A stretch of 64,000 bases of DNA from Flavobacteriaceae bacterium CRH (GTDB lineage: Bacteria > Bacteroidota > Bacteroidia > Flavobacteriales > Flavobacteriaceae). Made by a program: the position numbers and the translations under genes. The notes beneath the pieces were generated by a model that did not search any database, was not told where the DNA came from, and saw only the letters and a program-made list of their open reading frames with translations. Numbering within the stretch: position 1 is the stretch's first letter; each line of letters starts with the position of its first letter. The stretch spans positions 1-64,000 of the forward strand of contig LMAJ01000005.1 in assembly GCA_001507425.1 (NCBI GenBank), read 5' to 3'. Shown here one piece after another: positions 33,513 to 40,894 of this stretch.

Positions 33513-33749
33513 ATTAATAAACCAATTGATTATAAATGGTAAAATTGCTTGTAAAATTTTTGGATATGAAATTGAAAAGTAATCTTTGTATGAAGAAAAT
33601 AATCCTCCAACAATATTTTGAGGTGTAATACTTTCTTTTGTTTTCTGAAAACTCAAAACCAATTTATGATAATTAATCTCTTTTTCTAATTTCAAAATTT
33701 CTAAATCTCTTTCGATTTCAGCGTATGATGCGTATTTTTTTACTTCCAT
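33495..33749 (-). CDS. DUF6327-like small membrane-associated protein
   Basis: 84 residues. The N-terminal Y-A-S-Y-A-E-I-E-R-D-L-E-I-L-K-L-E-K-E-I pattern and the C-terminal hydrophobic P-F-I-I-N-W-F-I fit the DUF6327 family, which is found in Bacteroidota beside holin-like and YtxH proteins. The holin-like gene ends 3 nt upstream. The function is unknown; an envelope-stress role is a guess from neighbours. Confidence 0.65.
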   Translation of the reverse strand: MEVKKYASYAEIERDLEILKLEKEINYHKLVLSFQKTKESITPQNIVGGLFSSYKDYFSISYPKILQAILPFIINWFINKKRGN

Positions 33750-33752
33750 AAA

Positions 33753-34103
33753 TTAGTCATTAAAAAATATTTCTGAAAATTTCTCTAATATCGGGCCTTC
33801 TACAAATTTATCTTTTATGAAAAAAAGTAAAATTGTAAAAACAAAATAGATCCCTCCTACTGCCAAAAATCCAAGTGCGGTACTTTCAAATAAAGCTCCA
33901 AAAGCATAAGCTGCAGCAAAAGATCCAAAAAGCAAAACCATACTAAAACACAATAAGATCAAAGTAAACTTAAAAATTAAAGTTGTTGATTTCATTGCAA
34001 CCTTAAAACCCCAAAGCTTATAATACGCCAAATGACTTTCAAGATAAACTTTAGTCTGATCCTGAATATTTTCAACGTTCTCTTTTAACTCTTCAAAAGC
34101 CAT
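33753..34103 (-). CDS. Phage-holin-like (Holin-X/DUF1469 type) membrane protein
   Basis: 116 residues. An amphipathic N-terminus (E-L-K-E-N-V-E-N-I-Q-D-Q) is followed by two transmembrane segments (about 40-65 and 70-95) and a short charged tail. The spacing fits the Holin-X type of small membrane proteins. Despite the name these are housekeeping envelope genes in Bacteroidota; no phage genes occur nearby. It is translationally close to the DUF6327 gene (3-nt gap). Confidence 0.7.
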   Translation of the reverse strand: MAFEELKENVENIQDQTKVYLESHLAYYKLWGFKVAMKSTTLIFKFTLILLCFSMVLLFGSFAAAYAFGALFESTALGFLAVGGIYFVFTILLFFIKDKFVEGPILEKFSEIFFND

Positions 34104-34124
34104 ATTTGTATTTAATTTTATAAA

Positions 34125-34168
34125 AAAAGCACAAAATCTCCTATGAAATAAGAGAGTTTTGTGCTTTT
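34125..34168 (-). terminator. Terminator or attenuator between YtxH and holin-like genes
   Basis: aaaagcacaaaa at 34125-34136 is matched by ttttgtgctttt at 34157-34168. The hairpin lies between the YtxH stop and the holin start on the minus strand, so it may partly separate the two transcripts. Confidence 0.7.
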
Positions 34169-34179
34169 ATAGATTAGTA

Positions 34180-34506
34180 TTATTTCTGAAGTTTAGCGTT
34201 CTGTGCTTTTAAATCAGCTAATTTTGATTCTAAAAAAGTGATTACTTCATCAGCTTTCTGGCTAACATTTGAAAGTAAACCATCAAAAGTACCATCAAGA
34301 TTTTGTGTAGCATTTGTGAATTTTTCACGAAGAACATCTGAACCGGCTCCAAAAGAATCTTTTAAATTATCCGTTGCATCATTAAAACCTTCTTTAAGTT
34401 TCGCTCTGGTTTTAGAACCTTTATCCGGAGCCAATAAAATTCCGACTGCTGCGCCAACGGCGACTGCGGCTAAAATAGCTGCAATTGTATTTGAATTATT
34501 TGACAT
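34180..34506 (-). CDS. YtxH-domain protein
   Basis: 108 residues. The N-terminal transmembrane stretch ending A-A-V-G-I-L-L-A-P-D-K-G-S-K-T-R (about 8-34) is the YtxH signature. The rest is an amphipathic helix with K-L-K-E-G-F-N-D-A-T-D and a heptad-like C-terminus. YtxH proteins are small general-stress membrane proteins of unknown biochemical role. It lies upstream of the holin-like and DUF6327 genes, a cluster common in this phylum. Confidence 0.8.
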   Translation of the reverse strand: MSNNSNTIAAILAAVAVGAAVGILLAPDKGSKTRAKLKEGFNDATDNLKDSFGAGSDVLREKFTNATQNLDGTFDGLLSNVSQKADEVITFLESKLADLKAQNAKLQK

Positions 34507-34597
34507 GATATTAAATTTAAGTGATTAATAAAGATACTCTTTTTTGAAATTATAAAATATGAGTTAAATATAATTTGACTAATATTTAACAATACAA

Positions 34598-35077
34598 TTA
34601 ATACACATAGGCAATAGCTTCGTACTTGCCATCTTCTTTTTCGACAATACTAACAAACGGATAACCATTTGAAGCTGATTTGGTTTTGATTCGCATAGCA
34701 GTTTGGTTTTGATTTGCAATTGGCGGTTCACCTTTTGTCCTGGTCGAAACTCCGGAAAAATTAGCTGCTTGTTTTAAACCAATTGTCTTTTCCTGAGGTA
34801 AAACTTTTACCAATTTATAATCAGATTTTGAGTCGACTACAATTTTATCAGATATTTTTTGAGTCTGCTTTGTTTGTTTATTGGTTAAATGTGAAACTGC
34901 GTGCTTGCTAATTTTCTGTTCTTCAAAACTTCCGTTGAAAGAATAATGAATCAAATCATTTTCATGTTTGATAAAATTAACATCCAGCTCTTCCCCATTA
35001 TGTTTTGTAATTTGATGCGTTTGAGAAATTGCAATGTTGGCAAATAAAATCGATAGCGTAAAATATAGAACTTTCAT
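34598..35077 (-). CDS. Secreted hypothetical protein, 159 aa
   Basis: The signal peptide ends I-A-I-S-Q. The mature domain begins H-Q-I-T-K-H-N-G-E-E-L-D-V and continues with charged strands (I-H-Y-S-F-N-G-S-F-E-E-Q), a pattern seen in small periplasmic proteins of this phylum that carry a K-x-x-G-x-x-I/L-x-x-x repeat. A C-terminal part contains A-N-F-S-G-V-S-T-R-T-K-G. No family assignment. Likely periplasmic. Confidence 0.6.
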   Translation of the reverse strand: MKVLYFTLSILFANIAISQTHQITKHNGEELDVNFIKHENDLIHYSFNGSFEEQKISKHAVSHLTNKQTKQTQKISDKIVVDSKSDYKLVKVLPQEKTIGLKQAANFSGVSTRTKGEPPIANQNQTAMRIKTKSASNGYPFVSIVEKEDGKYEAIAYVY

Positions 35078-35390
35078 AAATTAAAATTTTAGGATTAAAA
35101 ATTTGTCAGGCTGAATCTAAATTTGAAATAATACACAAAATCAATTTTATGGAATTTTGAAATCATGAAATCCTCCTGAAAAATATTTTTACGCTGAAAT
35201 ATTATCAGAACCAATTCACAATAAAATGAGAACATAAATTTGTTTTTAAGAAATGTGCTTAGAAATCTCATTTAAAAACAAAAAAAAATACTTTTTGAAT
35301 TTTTAAAGAAATTTCAATTTTATTCCTGATGGGAAATTTCAATTGATTAAAATCATTACTGACTTTTGGTATTGAGATAAAAATACCAAC

Positions 35391-35562
35391 TTTATAAACA
35401 ATTGTATGTTAATAACCCGTTAAACTAAGAAAAATACCGTCTATATTTAAAATAAAGCTCAAAAATAAACAATAATTCAAAAGATGAGTTAAGAGATAAA
35501 AGAAGTAAAAAAATGCCTTAAAATTAATTTATGAAGGTCACTTTTAATCTATTAAATTTATA
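35391..35562 (+). repeat. Duplicated non-coding unit, copy 1
   Basis: Contains tttataaacaattgt, aaataaagct, aaaaaaatgccttaaaatta and atgaaggtcacttttaatct in the same order as copy 2. It ends with the ten-residue frame M-K-V-T-F-N-L-L-N-L and a stop. Confidence 0.6.
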
Positions 35563-35724
35563 AAATAAATAATTTTAATAGATTTTATTAATAATAAATA
35601 AATACTTTAAAAATATAAATTTCAATCATTAGAATTGATATTATATAAAAAACTAAAATTTAGAAATTAAATCTAAATTGAGCTAAAATTTGAATCAGAT
35701 TTCGAATACTTTTTGAAATTTCAA

Positions 35725-35901
35725 GGTTATAAACAATCTGTTGTTAATAAGCTCTAAAGTACCGCAAAATAAGAGCTAAAACTAAAATAAAGCTTTCAGT
35801 TTAATCATTTTTAAAAAGATGATTAATGACTCGGAAGAACTAAAAAAATGTCTTAAAATTAATTTATGGAGGTTACTTTTAATCTAATAAATCTATTAAT
35901 T
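35725..35901 (+). repeat. Duplicated non-coding unit, copy 2
   Basis: Same ordered words as copy 1 (ggttataaacaatct, aaataaagct, aaaaaaatgtcttaaaatta, atggaggttacttttaatct). The terminal frame begins M-E-V-T-F-N-L-I-N-L and continues past the unit. Confidence 0.6.
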
Positions 35902-35930
35902 TTTAAATTTCAATAGAAATACTAAATAAT

Positions 35931-35958
35931 AAAAAAAGCGCTTATAAAAAGCGCTTTT
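35931..35958 (-). terminator. glnS terminator
   Basis: aaaagcgctt/aagcgctttt stem after the glnS stop (35977) on the minus strand. Confidence 0.85.
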
Positions 35959-35976
35959 CAATAGATTATATTTATT

Positions 35977-38094
35977 TTATTTCTTTACCATTTCTGCAAG
36001 AATTTCAATTTCTCTTTCAGAAGCATTTTTTGGAGGATTTGAAAAAGCAACCAAAATTTCATTCTCAAATTGATTTCTCAAACTTGAATCTTCAATATCT
36101 CTTAAATTTAAAAGCGCTTTAGATCGAACATAAGTCGACTCACTTCTAAGAGACATGGTATATAATTTTTTAATATCGTCTTCTTCAAAATCAGAAGATT
36201 TCCAGTTAGAATATTTCAAAATAAATTGAGCAAACAACAATGAACCTTTATTATTGTTGATATTTTTCTTTAGTGAATTCTGTAATAAAGAAAAACTAGA
36301 AACATTTTTGATGCTCTCCCCTATTGCACTTTCAATCGCAATACGTTCCGGTTTCGTTTCAACTTTAAAATATTTATTAATATCTTTTAAAGAATTATTG
36401 ATGCTGTTTTCTTCTTTTTTACCTTTTTCTTCCCAGGCATCTTTCAATCCAACAGTTTTGTTAAATACTAATTTTGAGCTAGTTGAGTCTTTATCAACCG
36501 TAAAATATCCTAAACGTTGAAATTGGAATTTTTCTTCATTTTGAGCTGTAGCTAAACTTGGTTCAACAAATCCTTTCACAATTTCTAATGAATTTGGATT
36601 CACAAAATCTAAGAAATTTTTATCTTTATAACTGTCAGGAGCTTCATCTGTAAACAAACGATCGTATAAACGAACTTCTGCTTCAACTGCATGTGAGATT
36701 GAAACCCAATGCAAGGTTCCGGATACTTTTCTTTGGCTTGCTTCTGTCCCGCTTCCGCTTAAAGAATCGGTATCATAAGTTACATGAATTTCAGTAATAT
36801 TTCCATCAGCATCTTTTATAACACTTTCACCTTTAATGATATAAGCATTTTTAAGACGCACTTCTTTTCCTAAAGTCAAACGAAAATATTTGGCAGGGGC
36901 ATCTTCCAAAAAGTCTTCTCTTTCAATGTATAATTCACGGGAAAAAGGTACTTTTCTGAAACCTGCATTCTCATCTTCCTGATTATTTTCAGCTTCTAAC
37001 CACTCTTCTTTTCCTTCAGGATAATTTGTAATTACCAGTTTTACAGGATCTAAAACAGCCATTACACGAGGTGCAATTTTGTTTAAATCTTCACGAATAC
37101 AAAATTCTAAAACTGATACATTTATTAAATTATCACGTTTTGCAATACCAATTGTATTGGCAAAATTACGTAACGAAGCAGCTGTATAACCACGTCTTCT
37201 TAATCCTGAAATAGTTGACATTCTTGGATCATCCCAACCGTTAACATGCTTTTCTTTAACTAGTTGCTGTAATTTTCTTTTACTAACAACAGTATGCGAT
37301 AAGTTACGTCTTGCAAATTCTCTTTGCTTTGGACGGATCTGATTTTCATCAATAATTTGATCTAAAAACCAATCGTATAATTCACGATGTGGTAAAAATT
37401 CAAGTGTACAAAATGAATGTGAAATCTCTTCTAAATAATCACTTTGTCCGTGTGCCCAATCGTACATTGGATAAATTTTCCAATCATCTCCGGTTCTATG
37501 GTGATGTCTGTGTAAAATCCTGTACATGATAGGATCACGCATCAACATATTAGTCGATTTCATGTCTATTTTTGCACGAAGAATATGAGTACCAGCCTCA
37601 AATTCACCGTTTTTCATTCTTTCGAACAAGTCTAGATTTTCTTCAACAGAACGATTTCTAAACGGACTATCGGTTCCGGTTGTAGACGGAGTTCCTTTTT
37701 GAATCGCCATATCTTTGGAAGACTGACTATCAACATAGGCTTTATCTTTTTTAATTAATAAAACAGCCCAATCATACAATTGTTGAAAATAATCTGATGC
37801 ATAACGTTCTTCTGCCCAGGTATATCCCAACCATTCAACATCTTTTTTAATGGCGTCTACAAATTCCTGTTCTTCTTTTTCAGGGTTTGTATCATCAAAA
37901 CGTAAATTTACAGGAGATTGATAATCAAGTCCTAAACCAAAATTTAATGCAATAGAACTTGCATGGCCAATATGTAAATATCCATTTGGTTCCGGTGGAA
38001 AACGAAAATGAAGTTTAGTTTGCGAAAGACCTGATTTTAAATCTTCCTCTATGATTTGTTCAATAAAATTGAGTGATTTCTCTTCTGATGCCAT
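35977..38094 (-). CDS. glnS: Glutaminyl-tRNA synthetase with C-terminal YqeY-like domain
   Basis: 705 residues. The catalytic part carries P-P-E-P-N-G-Y-L-H-I-G-H-A near 32-44 (HIGH) and V-V-S-K-R-K-L near 270 (KMSKS variant), plus R-F-D-D-T-N-P near 62. The beta-barrel anticodon-binding part runs to about 550. The last 150 residues form a helical YqeY/GatB-tail-like domain (S-I-N-N-S-L-K-D-I-N-K-Y-F-K), a fusion reported in Bacteroidota. It charges tRNA-Gln directly. Monocistronic with a strong terminator; a REP-like spacer lies upstream. Confidence 0.93.
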   Translation of the reverse strand: MASEEKSLNFIEQIIEEDLKSGLSQTKLHFRFPPEPNGYLHIGHASSIALNFGLGLDYQSPVNLRFDDTNPEKEEQEFVDAIKKDVEWLGYTWAEERYASDYFQQLYDWAVLLIKKDKAYVDSQSSKDMAIQKGTPSTTGTDSPFRNRSVEENLDLFERMKNGEFEAGTHILRAKIDMKSTNMLMRDPIMYRILHRHHHRTGDDWKIYPMYDWAHGQSDYLEEISHSFCTLEFLPHRELYDWFLDQIIDENQIRPKQREFARRNLSHTVVSKRKLQQLVKEKHVNGWDDPRMSTISGLRRRGYTAASLRNFANTIGIAKRDNLINVSVLEFCIREDLNKIAPRVMAVLDPVKLVITNYPEGKEEWLEAENNQEDENAGFRKVPFSRELYIEREDFLEDAPAKYFRLTLGKEVRLKNAYIIKGESVIKDADGNITEIHVTYDTDSLSGSGTEASQRKVSGTLHWVSISHAVEAEVRLYDRLFTDEAPDSYKDKNFLDFVNPNSLEIVKGFVEPSLATAQNEEKFQFQRLGYFTVDKDSTSSKLVFNKTVGLKDAWEEKGKKEENSINNSLKDINKYFKVETKPERIAIESAIGESIKNVSSFSLLQNSLKKNINNNKGSLLFAQFILKYSNWKSSDFEEDDIKKLYTMSLRSESTYVRSKALLNLRDIEDSSLRNQFENEILVAFSNPPKNASEREIEILAEMVKK

Positions 38095-38129
38095 TATTTT
38101 ATAGTAATTTTAGCAAAGATAAAAAAAAG

Positions 38130-38186
38130 GTTTCAGGTTTCAGGTTTAAAGTTACTTAAGTGGCGTTAAACCTGAAACTTTCAACA
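38130..38186. repeat. GTTTCAGGTTT inverted repeat
   Basis: tttcaggtttcaggtttaaa opposes ttaaacctgaaactttcaac around a central palindromic acttaagt. The same gtttcaggtttaaagtt word occurs between parS-like sites near 26530, indicating a dispersed intergenic element. Confidence 0.6.
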
Positions 38187-38203
38187 TGAAACTAAATTCT
38201 TCG

Positions 38204-38211
38204 TATTTTTG
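38204..38211 (+). promoter_or_regulatory. -7 box of the toxin-antitoxin unit
   Basis: TATTTTTG, matching TAnnTTTG, 16 nt before the antitoxin ATG at 38228. Confidence 0.55.
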
Positions 38212-38227
38212 AATAAATATTAAAGTT

Positions 38228-38446
38228 ATGAGACAACTAACTGTTACAATTCCAGACGATTTTTACGAAACTTTTATTAGCTTTTTCAAACACGTTCCAG
38301 ATGTTTCTATTGACGAAAATACAGCGAACGAAATCCCGCTTTGGCAGCAAGAAATGGTTTTAGATCGTATTAAAAATGCTAAACCTGAAGATTATATTAG
38401 CTGGGAAGAATCTAAAAAAAGACTCAACGCTAAATGGAATAAATAA
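38228..38446 (+). CDS. Type II antitoxin-like protein
   Basis: 72 residues. The N-terminal strand R-Q-L-T-V-T-I-P-D-D-F-Y near 2-13 and the helical tail M-V-L-D-R-I ... W-E-E-S-K-K-R-L-N-A-K match the small addiction-module antitoxins that precede RelE/ParE toxins in Bacteroidota. It stops at 38446, and the toxin frame starts at the next base (38447), as in functional pairs. The antitoxin frame is intact although the toxin is not. It could still act as a repressor of its own promoter. Confidence 0.7.
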   Translation: MRQLTVTIPDDFYETFISFFKHVPDVSIDENTANEIPLWQQEMVLDRIKNAKPEDYISWEESKKRLNAKWNK

Positions 38447-38743
38447 ATGTTTGAAATAATTATTCTCGTACGAGCTGATTTAGAAGTAGATGAAATTGCT
38501 GAATATTATGAATCTTTATCTAATGGTTTGTGAACAAAATTCTTTAATGAATATCAGAATCATGTGGAAACCTTGAAGACATTTCCTTTTTTCGAAGAAA
38601 AATACAATGTTGTTAGAACTTTACCATTAAAAAAATTCCCTTACACAATCCATTTTACAGTTGATGAAAACAAAAAAATAGTTTCTGTACAAGCTGTAAC
38701 ATCCAATTACCAAGATCCAAACATTACAAGATTAAAATTATAA
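38447..38743 (+). pseudogene. RelE/ParE-type toxin with in-frame TGA at codon 29
   Basis: The frame from ATG 38447 to TAA 38741-38743 (98 sense-length codons) encodes a recognisable RelE/ParE fold: V-R-A-D-L-E-V-D-E-I-A-E-Y-Y-E-S-L near 8-24, T-K-F-F-N-E-Y after the stop, then R-T-L-P-L-K-K-F-P-Y-T-I-H-F near 60 and Q-D-P-N-I-T-R-L near 90. A TGA sits at 38531-38533 between N-G-L and T-K-F-F, where the family often has Gly; a single base change from GGA would give TGA. No in-frame ATG follows close by. Most likely an inactivated toxin next to an intact antitoxin; a sequencing error is possible. Confidence 0.75.
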
Positions 38744-38745
38744 AA

Positions 38746-39105
38746 ATGGGAGTTATAAAACTAAAAAACATCCGAACTTTTTCATACCACGGTTGTTTAA
38801 TTGAAGAAGGAAAAATTGGATCTGACTATACTGTCGATCTAAAAATTAAAACTAATTTACAAAAATCAGCACAAACAGATCATCTCGCAGATACGGTTGA
38901 TTATGTACATTTAAACAAAATTGTTACCGAAGAAATGGCAATTCGTGCTCATTTATTAGAACATGTAGCTAAAAGAATCAATATTCGTGTGCTGGCAGAG
39001 ATTGAAATGATACAAAAAACAACGGTTTCTGTTTCTAAAATAAATCCTCCTATTGGTGGTGATGTTGAATCAGTTACTATAAAAATGACAGAGATTAGAA
39101 GGTAA
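38746..39105 (+). CDS. folB: Dihydroneopterin aldolase
   Basis: 119 residues, full length. N-terminal I-K-L-K-N-I-R-T-F-S-Y-H-G-C near 4-17 carries the conserved Tyr-His-Gly; E-E-G-K-I-G-S-D-Y-T-V-D-L follows near 22; the Glu and Lys of the active site lie in E-H-V-A-K-R-I near 67 and V-S-V-S-K-I-N-P-P near 95. It makes 6-hydroxymethyl-7,8-dihydropterin in folate synthesis. It starts 2 nt after the interrupted toxin frame, so readthrough from the TA promoter is likely. Confidence 0.93.
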   Translation: MGVIKLKNIRTFSYHGCLIEEGKIGSDYTVDLKIKTNLQKSAQTDHLADTVDYVHLNKIVTEEMAIRAHLLEHVAKRINIRVLAEIEMIQKTTVSVSKINPPIGGDVESVTIKMTEIRR

Positions 39106-39163
39106 TATTTAAAAATTAAATTTAGAATAAGAAGTAATTTTTTAAAATAGTTACTTTTAAAGT

Positions 39164-39193
39164 TTTGAATTTTAAAGATTTTAGTTACTTTTG
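39164..39193 (+). promoter_or_regulatory. tRNA-Cys promoter
   Basis: TTTG at 39164-39167, 18 nt, then TACTTTTG at 39186-39193; the tRNA begins 16 nt after the -7 box. Confidence 0.7.
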
Positions 39194-39209
39194 CCATCCG
39201 TTCAACTAC

Positions 39210-39280
39210 GGCGTCGTGGCCGAGCGGCTAGGCTGGGCTCTGCAAAAGCTCCTACTCCGGTTCGAATCCGGACGATGCCT
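39210..39280 (+). tRNA. tRNA-Cys (GCA)
   Basis: A cloverleaf is readable. The acceptor ggcgtcg pairs with cgatgcc (one G-U). The D arm is gccgagcggctaggc. The anticodon arm gggct/agctc has loop ctgcaaa, giving anticodon GCA. The T arm is ccggttcgaatccgg. The discriminator is T at 39280 and CCA is not encoded. Length 71 nt. A perfect promoter precedes it, and a terminator follows 3 nt after. Confidence 0.93.
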
Positions 39281-39282
39281 CT

Positions 39283-39313
39283 AAAACCTTCAAGGAAACT
39301 TGGAGGTTTTTTT
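39283..39313 (+). terminator. tRNA-Cys terminator
   Basis: aaaaccttcaag/cttggaggtttt stem with T run just downstream of the tRNA. Confidence 0.85.
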
Positions 39314-39351
39314 ATGTATTAATTTTTATAAAAAATTAGATAAAGATTTAC

Positions 39352-39419
39352 GTTCGAATCCAGACAATAACTCTAAACCCTTCAAAGCAATTTGAAGGGT
39401 TTTTTATGCTTAATTTTTC
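39352..39419 (+). repeat. Decayed copy of tRNA-Cys 3' end plus terminator
   Basis: gttcgaatcc at 39352-39361 and the following ctctaaa, cttcaaagcaatttgaagggttttt and tatgcttaattttt line up with 39260-39328 at an offset of about 92 bp. The copy covers the T-arm, the acceptor end and the terminator hairpin, with base changes that would break the acceptor stem. The 5' half of the tRNA is missing. Confidence 0.65.
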
Positions 39420-39452
39420 CACAATCTTGTCATTATGAATGGTCATAAACAT

Positions 39453-39482
39453 AAAAAAAACCTCTAAAATTTAGAGGTTTTA
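39453..39482 (-). terminator. Terminator of the LysE/GIN transcript
   Basis: aaaacctctaaa/tttagaggtttt stem downstream of the minus-strand LysE gene (stop at 39504). Confidence 0.85.
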
Positions 39483-39503
39483 ATTTATATTTTGAGTTAT
39501 TAA

Positions 39504-40184
39504 CTACTTCTTTTCAATCTTCTCAAAAGCGTTTCTAACCAATTCTTTTTCTTTTGGAAACCAACCCTGAGTTATTAACACAACGCCAAAAACCATTAAA
39601 ACAATACTAATTACCTTTTTGATTTTAAGAATATTAGTTGGTGTCATTTTAGATTTTAATTGTTTGGCTAATAATATTTTAAGACAATCAACAAGTAAAT
39701 AAGTGATGATAACTGAAGTAAAAAAAGTAATCATTCGTGAGTTTTGCATTTCTAATTTTGGTCCCACAGAAATGATCACTGCTAACCAAAAACCAAGAAC
39801 TCCAATGTTAATAACGTTGAGTAAAAACCCTTTTATAAACAGACTTCCATAGTTTCTTTTTATAATATCGCGGTCAATTTCTTCGTCATCAATTTTTTCT
39901 TCATTTCTTAATCTTACAAAAGAAATTACACCGTAAGCCAACATAATTATTCCACCAAAAATAAACAAGGCAGGTTTATCTTTTAAACTCTGAATAAGTC
40001 TGTAACTTCCTAAATAAGCAATTCCTATAAAAAAAATATCACCTAATACTACACCAAGATCAAAGACAAGTGCCGCTCTGAATCCTTTTGTAATACTGGT
40101 TTCTAATAGTATAAAAAATACTGGACCTACCATAAAACTTAAAAAAAGTCCCCATGGTAGTCCAGCTAAAATATCATTTATCAT
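39504..40184 (-). CDS. LysE-type translocator
   Basis: 226 residues with about six transmembrane segments. The N-terminal G-L-P-W-G-L-F-L-S-F-M-V-G-P-V-F-F-I-L near 7-25 contains the family's conserved G-P, followed by T-S-I-T-K-G-F-R-A-A near 30. A charged cytosolic loop (E-K-I-D-D-E-E-I-D-R-D) is near 95. LysE/RhtB proteins export amino acids or related metabolites; the substrate cannot be told. A GIN-domain gene lies 18 nt upstream in the same direction. Confidence 0.82.
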   Translation of the reverse strand: MINDILAGLPWGLFLSFMVGPVFFILLETSITKGFRAALVFDLGVVLGDIFFIGIAYLGSYRLIQSLKDKPALFIFGGIIMLAYGVISFVRLRNEEKIDDEEIDRDIIKRNYGSLFIKGFLLNVINIGVLGFWLAVIISVGPKLEMQNSRMITFFTSVIITYLLVDCLKILLAKQLKSKMTPTNILKIKKVISIVLMVFGVVLITQGWFPKEKELVRNAFEKIEKK

Positions 40185-40202
40185 TATTCAAATACAATTT
40201 GA

Positions 40203-40871
40203 TTATTTTACCTCTTCGATTTTACCTCCCAAAACCGTTTTTTGATTAATTTGTTTTGGTTTTCCATAAATGTAAATAGAGCCACCTGCGCTAACTTTAG
40301 CATCAACAAGAGTAGATGCATTCACATCTGCTTTTCCTCCCGCAGAAACGCTTACTTTAGTTTGAGCAGTAGTTAATTTACTTGCCAGAAGATATCCTCC
40401 TGCCCCTAAACTCGCATCCTGGTTTGAAGCTTTACCAGATAAAGTAATTTCTCCACCAGAAACTGAGCTTACATTTAATTTTTCAACATCTAAATCAACA
40501 TTGATTTTACCGCCTTCCTGTGCACTAACTTTAAAAGCAGTTGCTTTGATCGCTTCTTTGCTTGAAACAATTGCTCCTTCGTTTACGTCAATAAGTTCGA
40601 TATGTTTGTAATATACAGTAATATCCAGATCATCTCCGGATAATAATTTAGGAAAAGGCATTCTTAATTTTAATAACCCTTTTTTGTTAACAACTTCAAC
40701 TTCTGCTTCACGGGGTCCTTTGATAACAATTTTATTTTCAGACGACTGAACTAGTTTTACACTTAATTTATCGAATACTTTTACAGAATCAAAATCTCCC
40801 AAATCTTTGGTCACCTGACCAAAAGACAACTGTGCAACTAATATTGCAGCTCCTATAATTAACTTTTTCAT
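40203..40871 (-). CDS. GIN-domain (DUF2807) secreted protein
   Basis: 222 residues. The signal peptide ends L-S-F-G-Q. The mature part is a beta-helix-like head-GIN domain: F-D-S-V-K-V-F-D-K-L-S-V-K-L near 27, then repeated short strands with I-V-S-S-K-E-A, G-G-K-I-N-V-D, G-G-E-I-T-L-S-G and S-A-G-G-K/S turns. The family is abundant in Bacteroidota and is predicted to sit at the outer surface or periplasm; its function is unknown. It is probably co-transcribed with the LysE gene. Confidence 0.8.
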   Translation of the reverse strand: MKKLIIGAAILVAQLSFGQVTKDLGDFDSVKVFDKLSVKLVQSSENKIVIKGPREAEVEVVNKKGLLKLRMPFPKLLSGDDLDITVYYKHIELIDVNEGAIVSSKEAIKATAFKVSAQEGGKINVDLDVEKLNVSSVSGGEITLSGKASNQDASLGAGGYLLASKLTTAQTKVSVSAGGKADVNASTLVDAKVSAGGSIYIYGKPKQINQKTVLGGKIEEVK

Positions 40872-40894
40872 ACTCTAATTTTTTAAATTTAATA

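Larger units (their letters stand above)
35078..35930. other. 850-bp AT-rich intergenic region with a duplicated unit
   Basis: No full-length gene was found. The region contains two diverged copies of a 170-180-bp unit (35391-35562 and 35725-35901). Each ends in a short frame starting ATG-(A/G)AG-GT and encoding M-(K/E)-V-T-F-N-L-(L/I)-N-L. The sequence around 35570-35650 is a very AT-rich linker. Confidence 0.5.

Noticed and set aside
33753..34103. Holin-like gene as evidence for a prophage
   Set aside because: The neighbours are YtxH and DUF6327 housekeeping envelope genes; no structural or integrase genes occur in the window.
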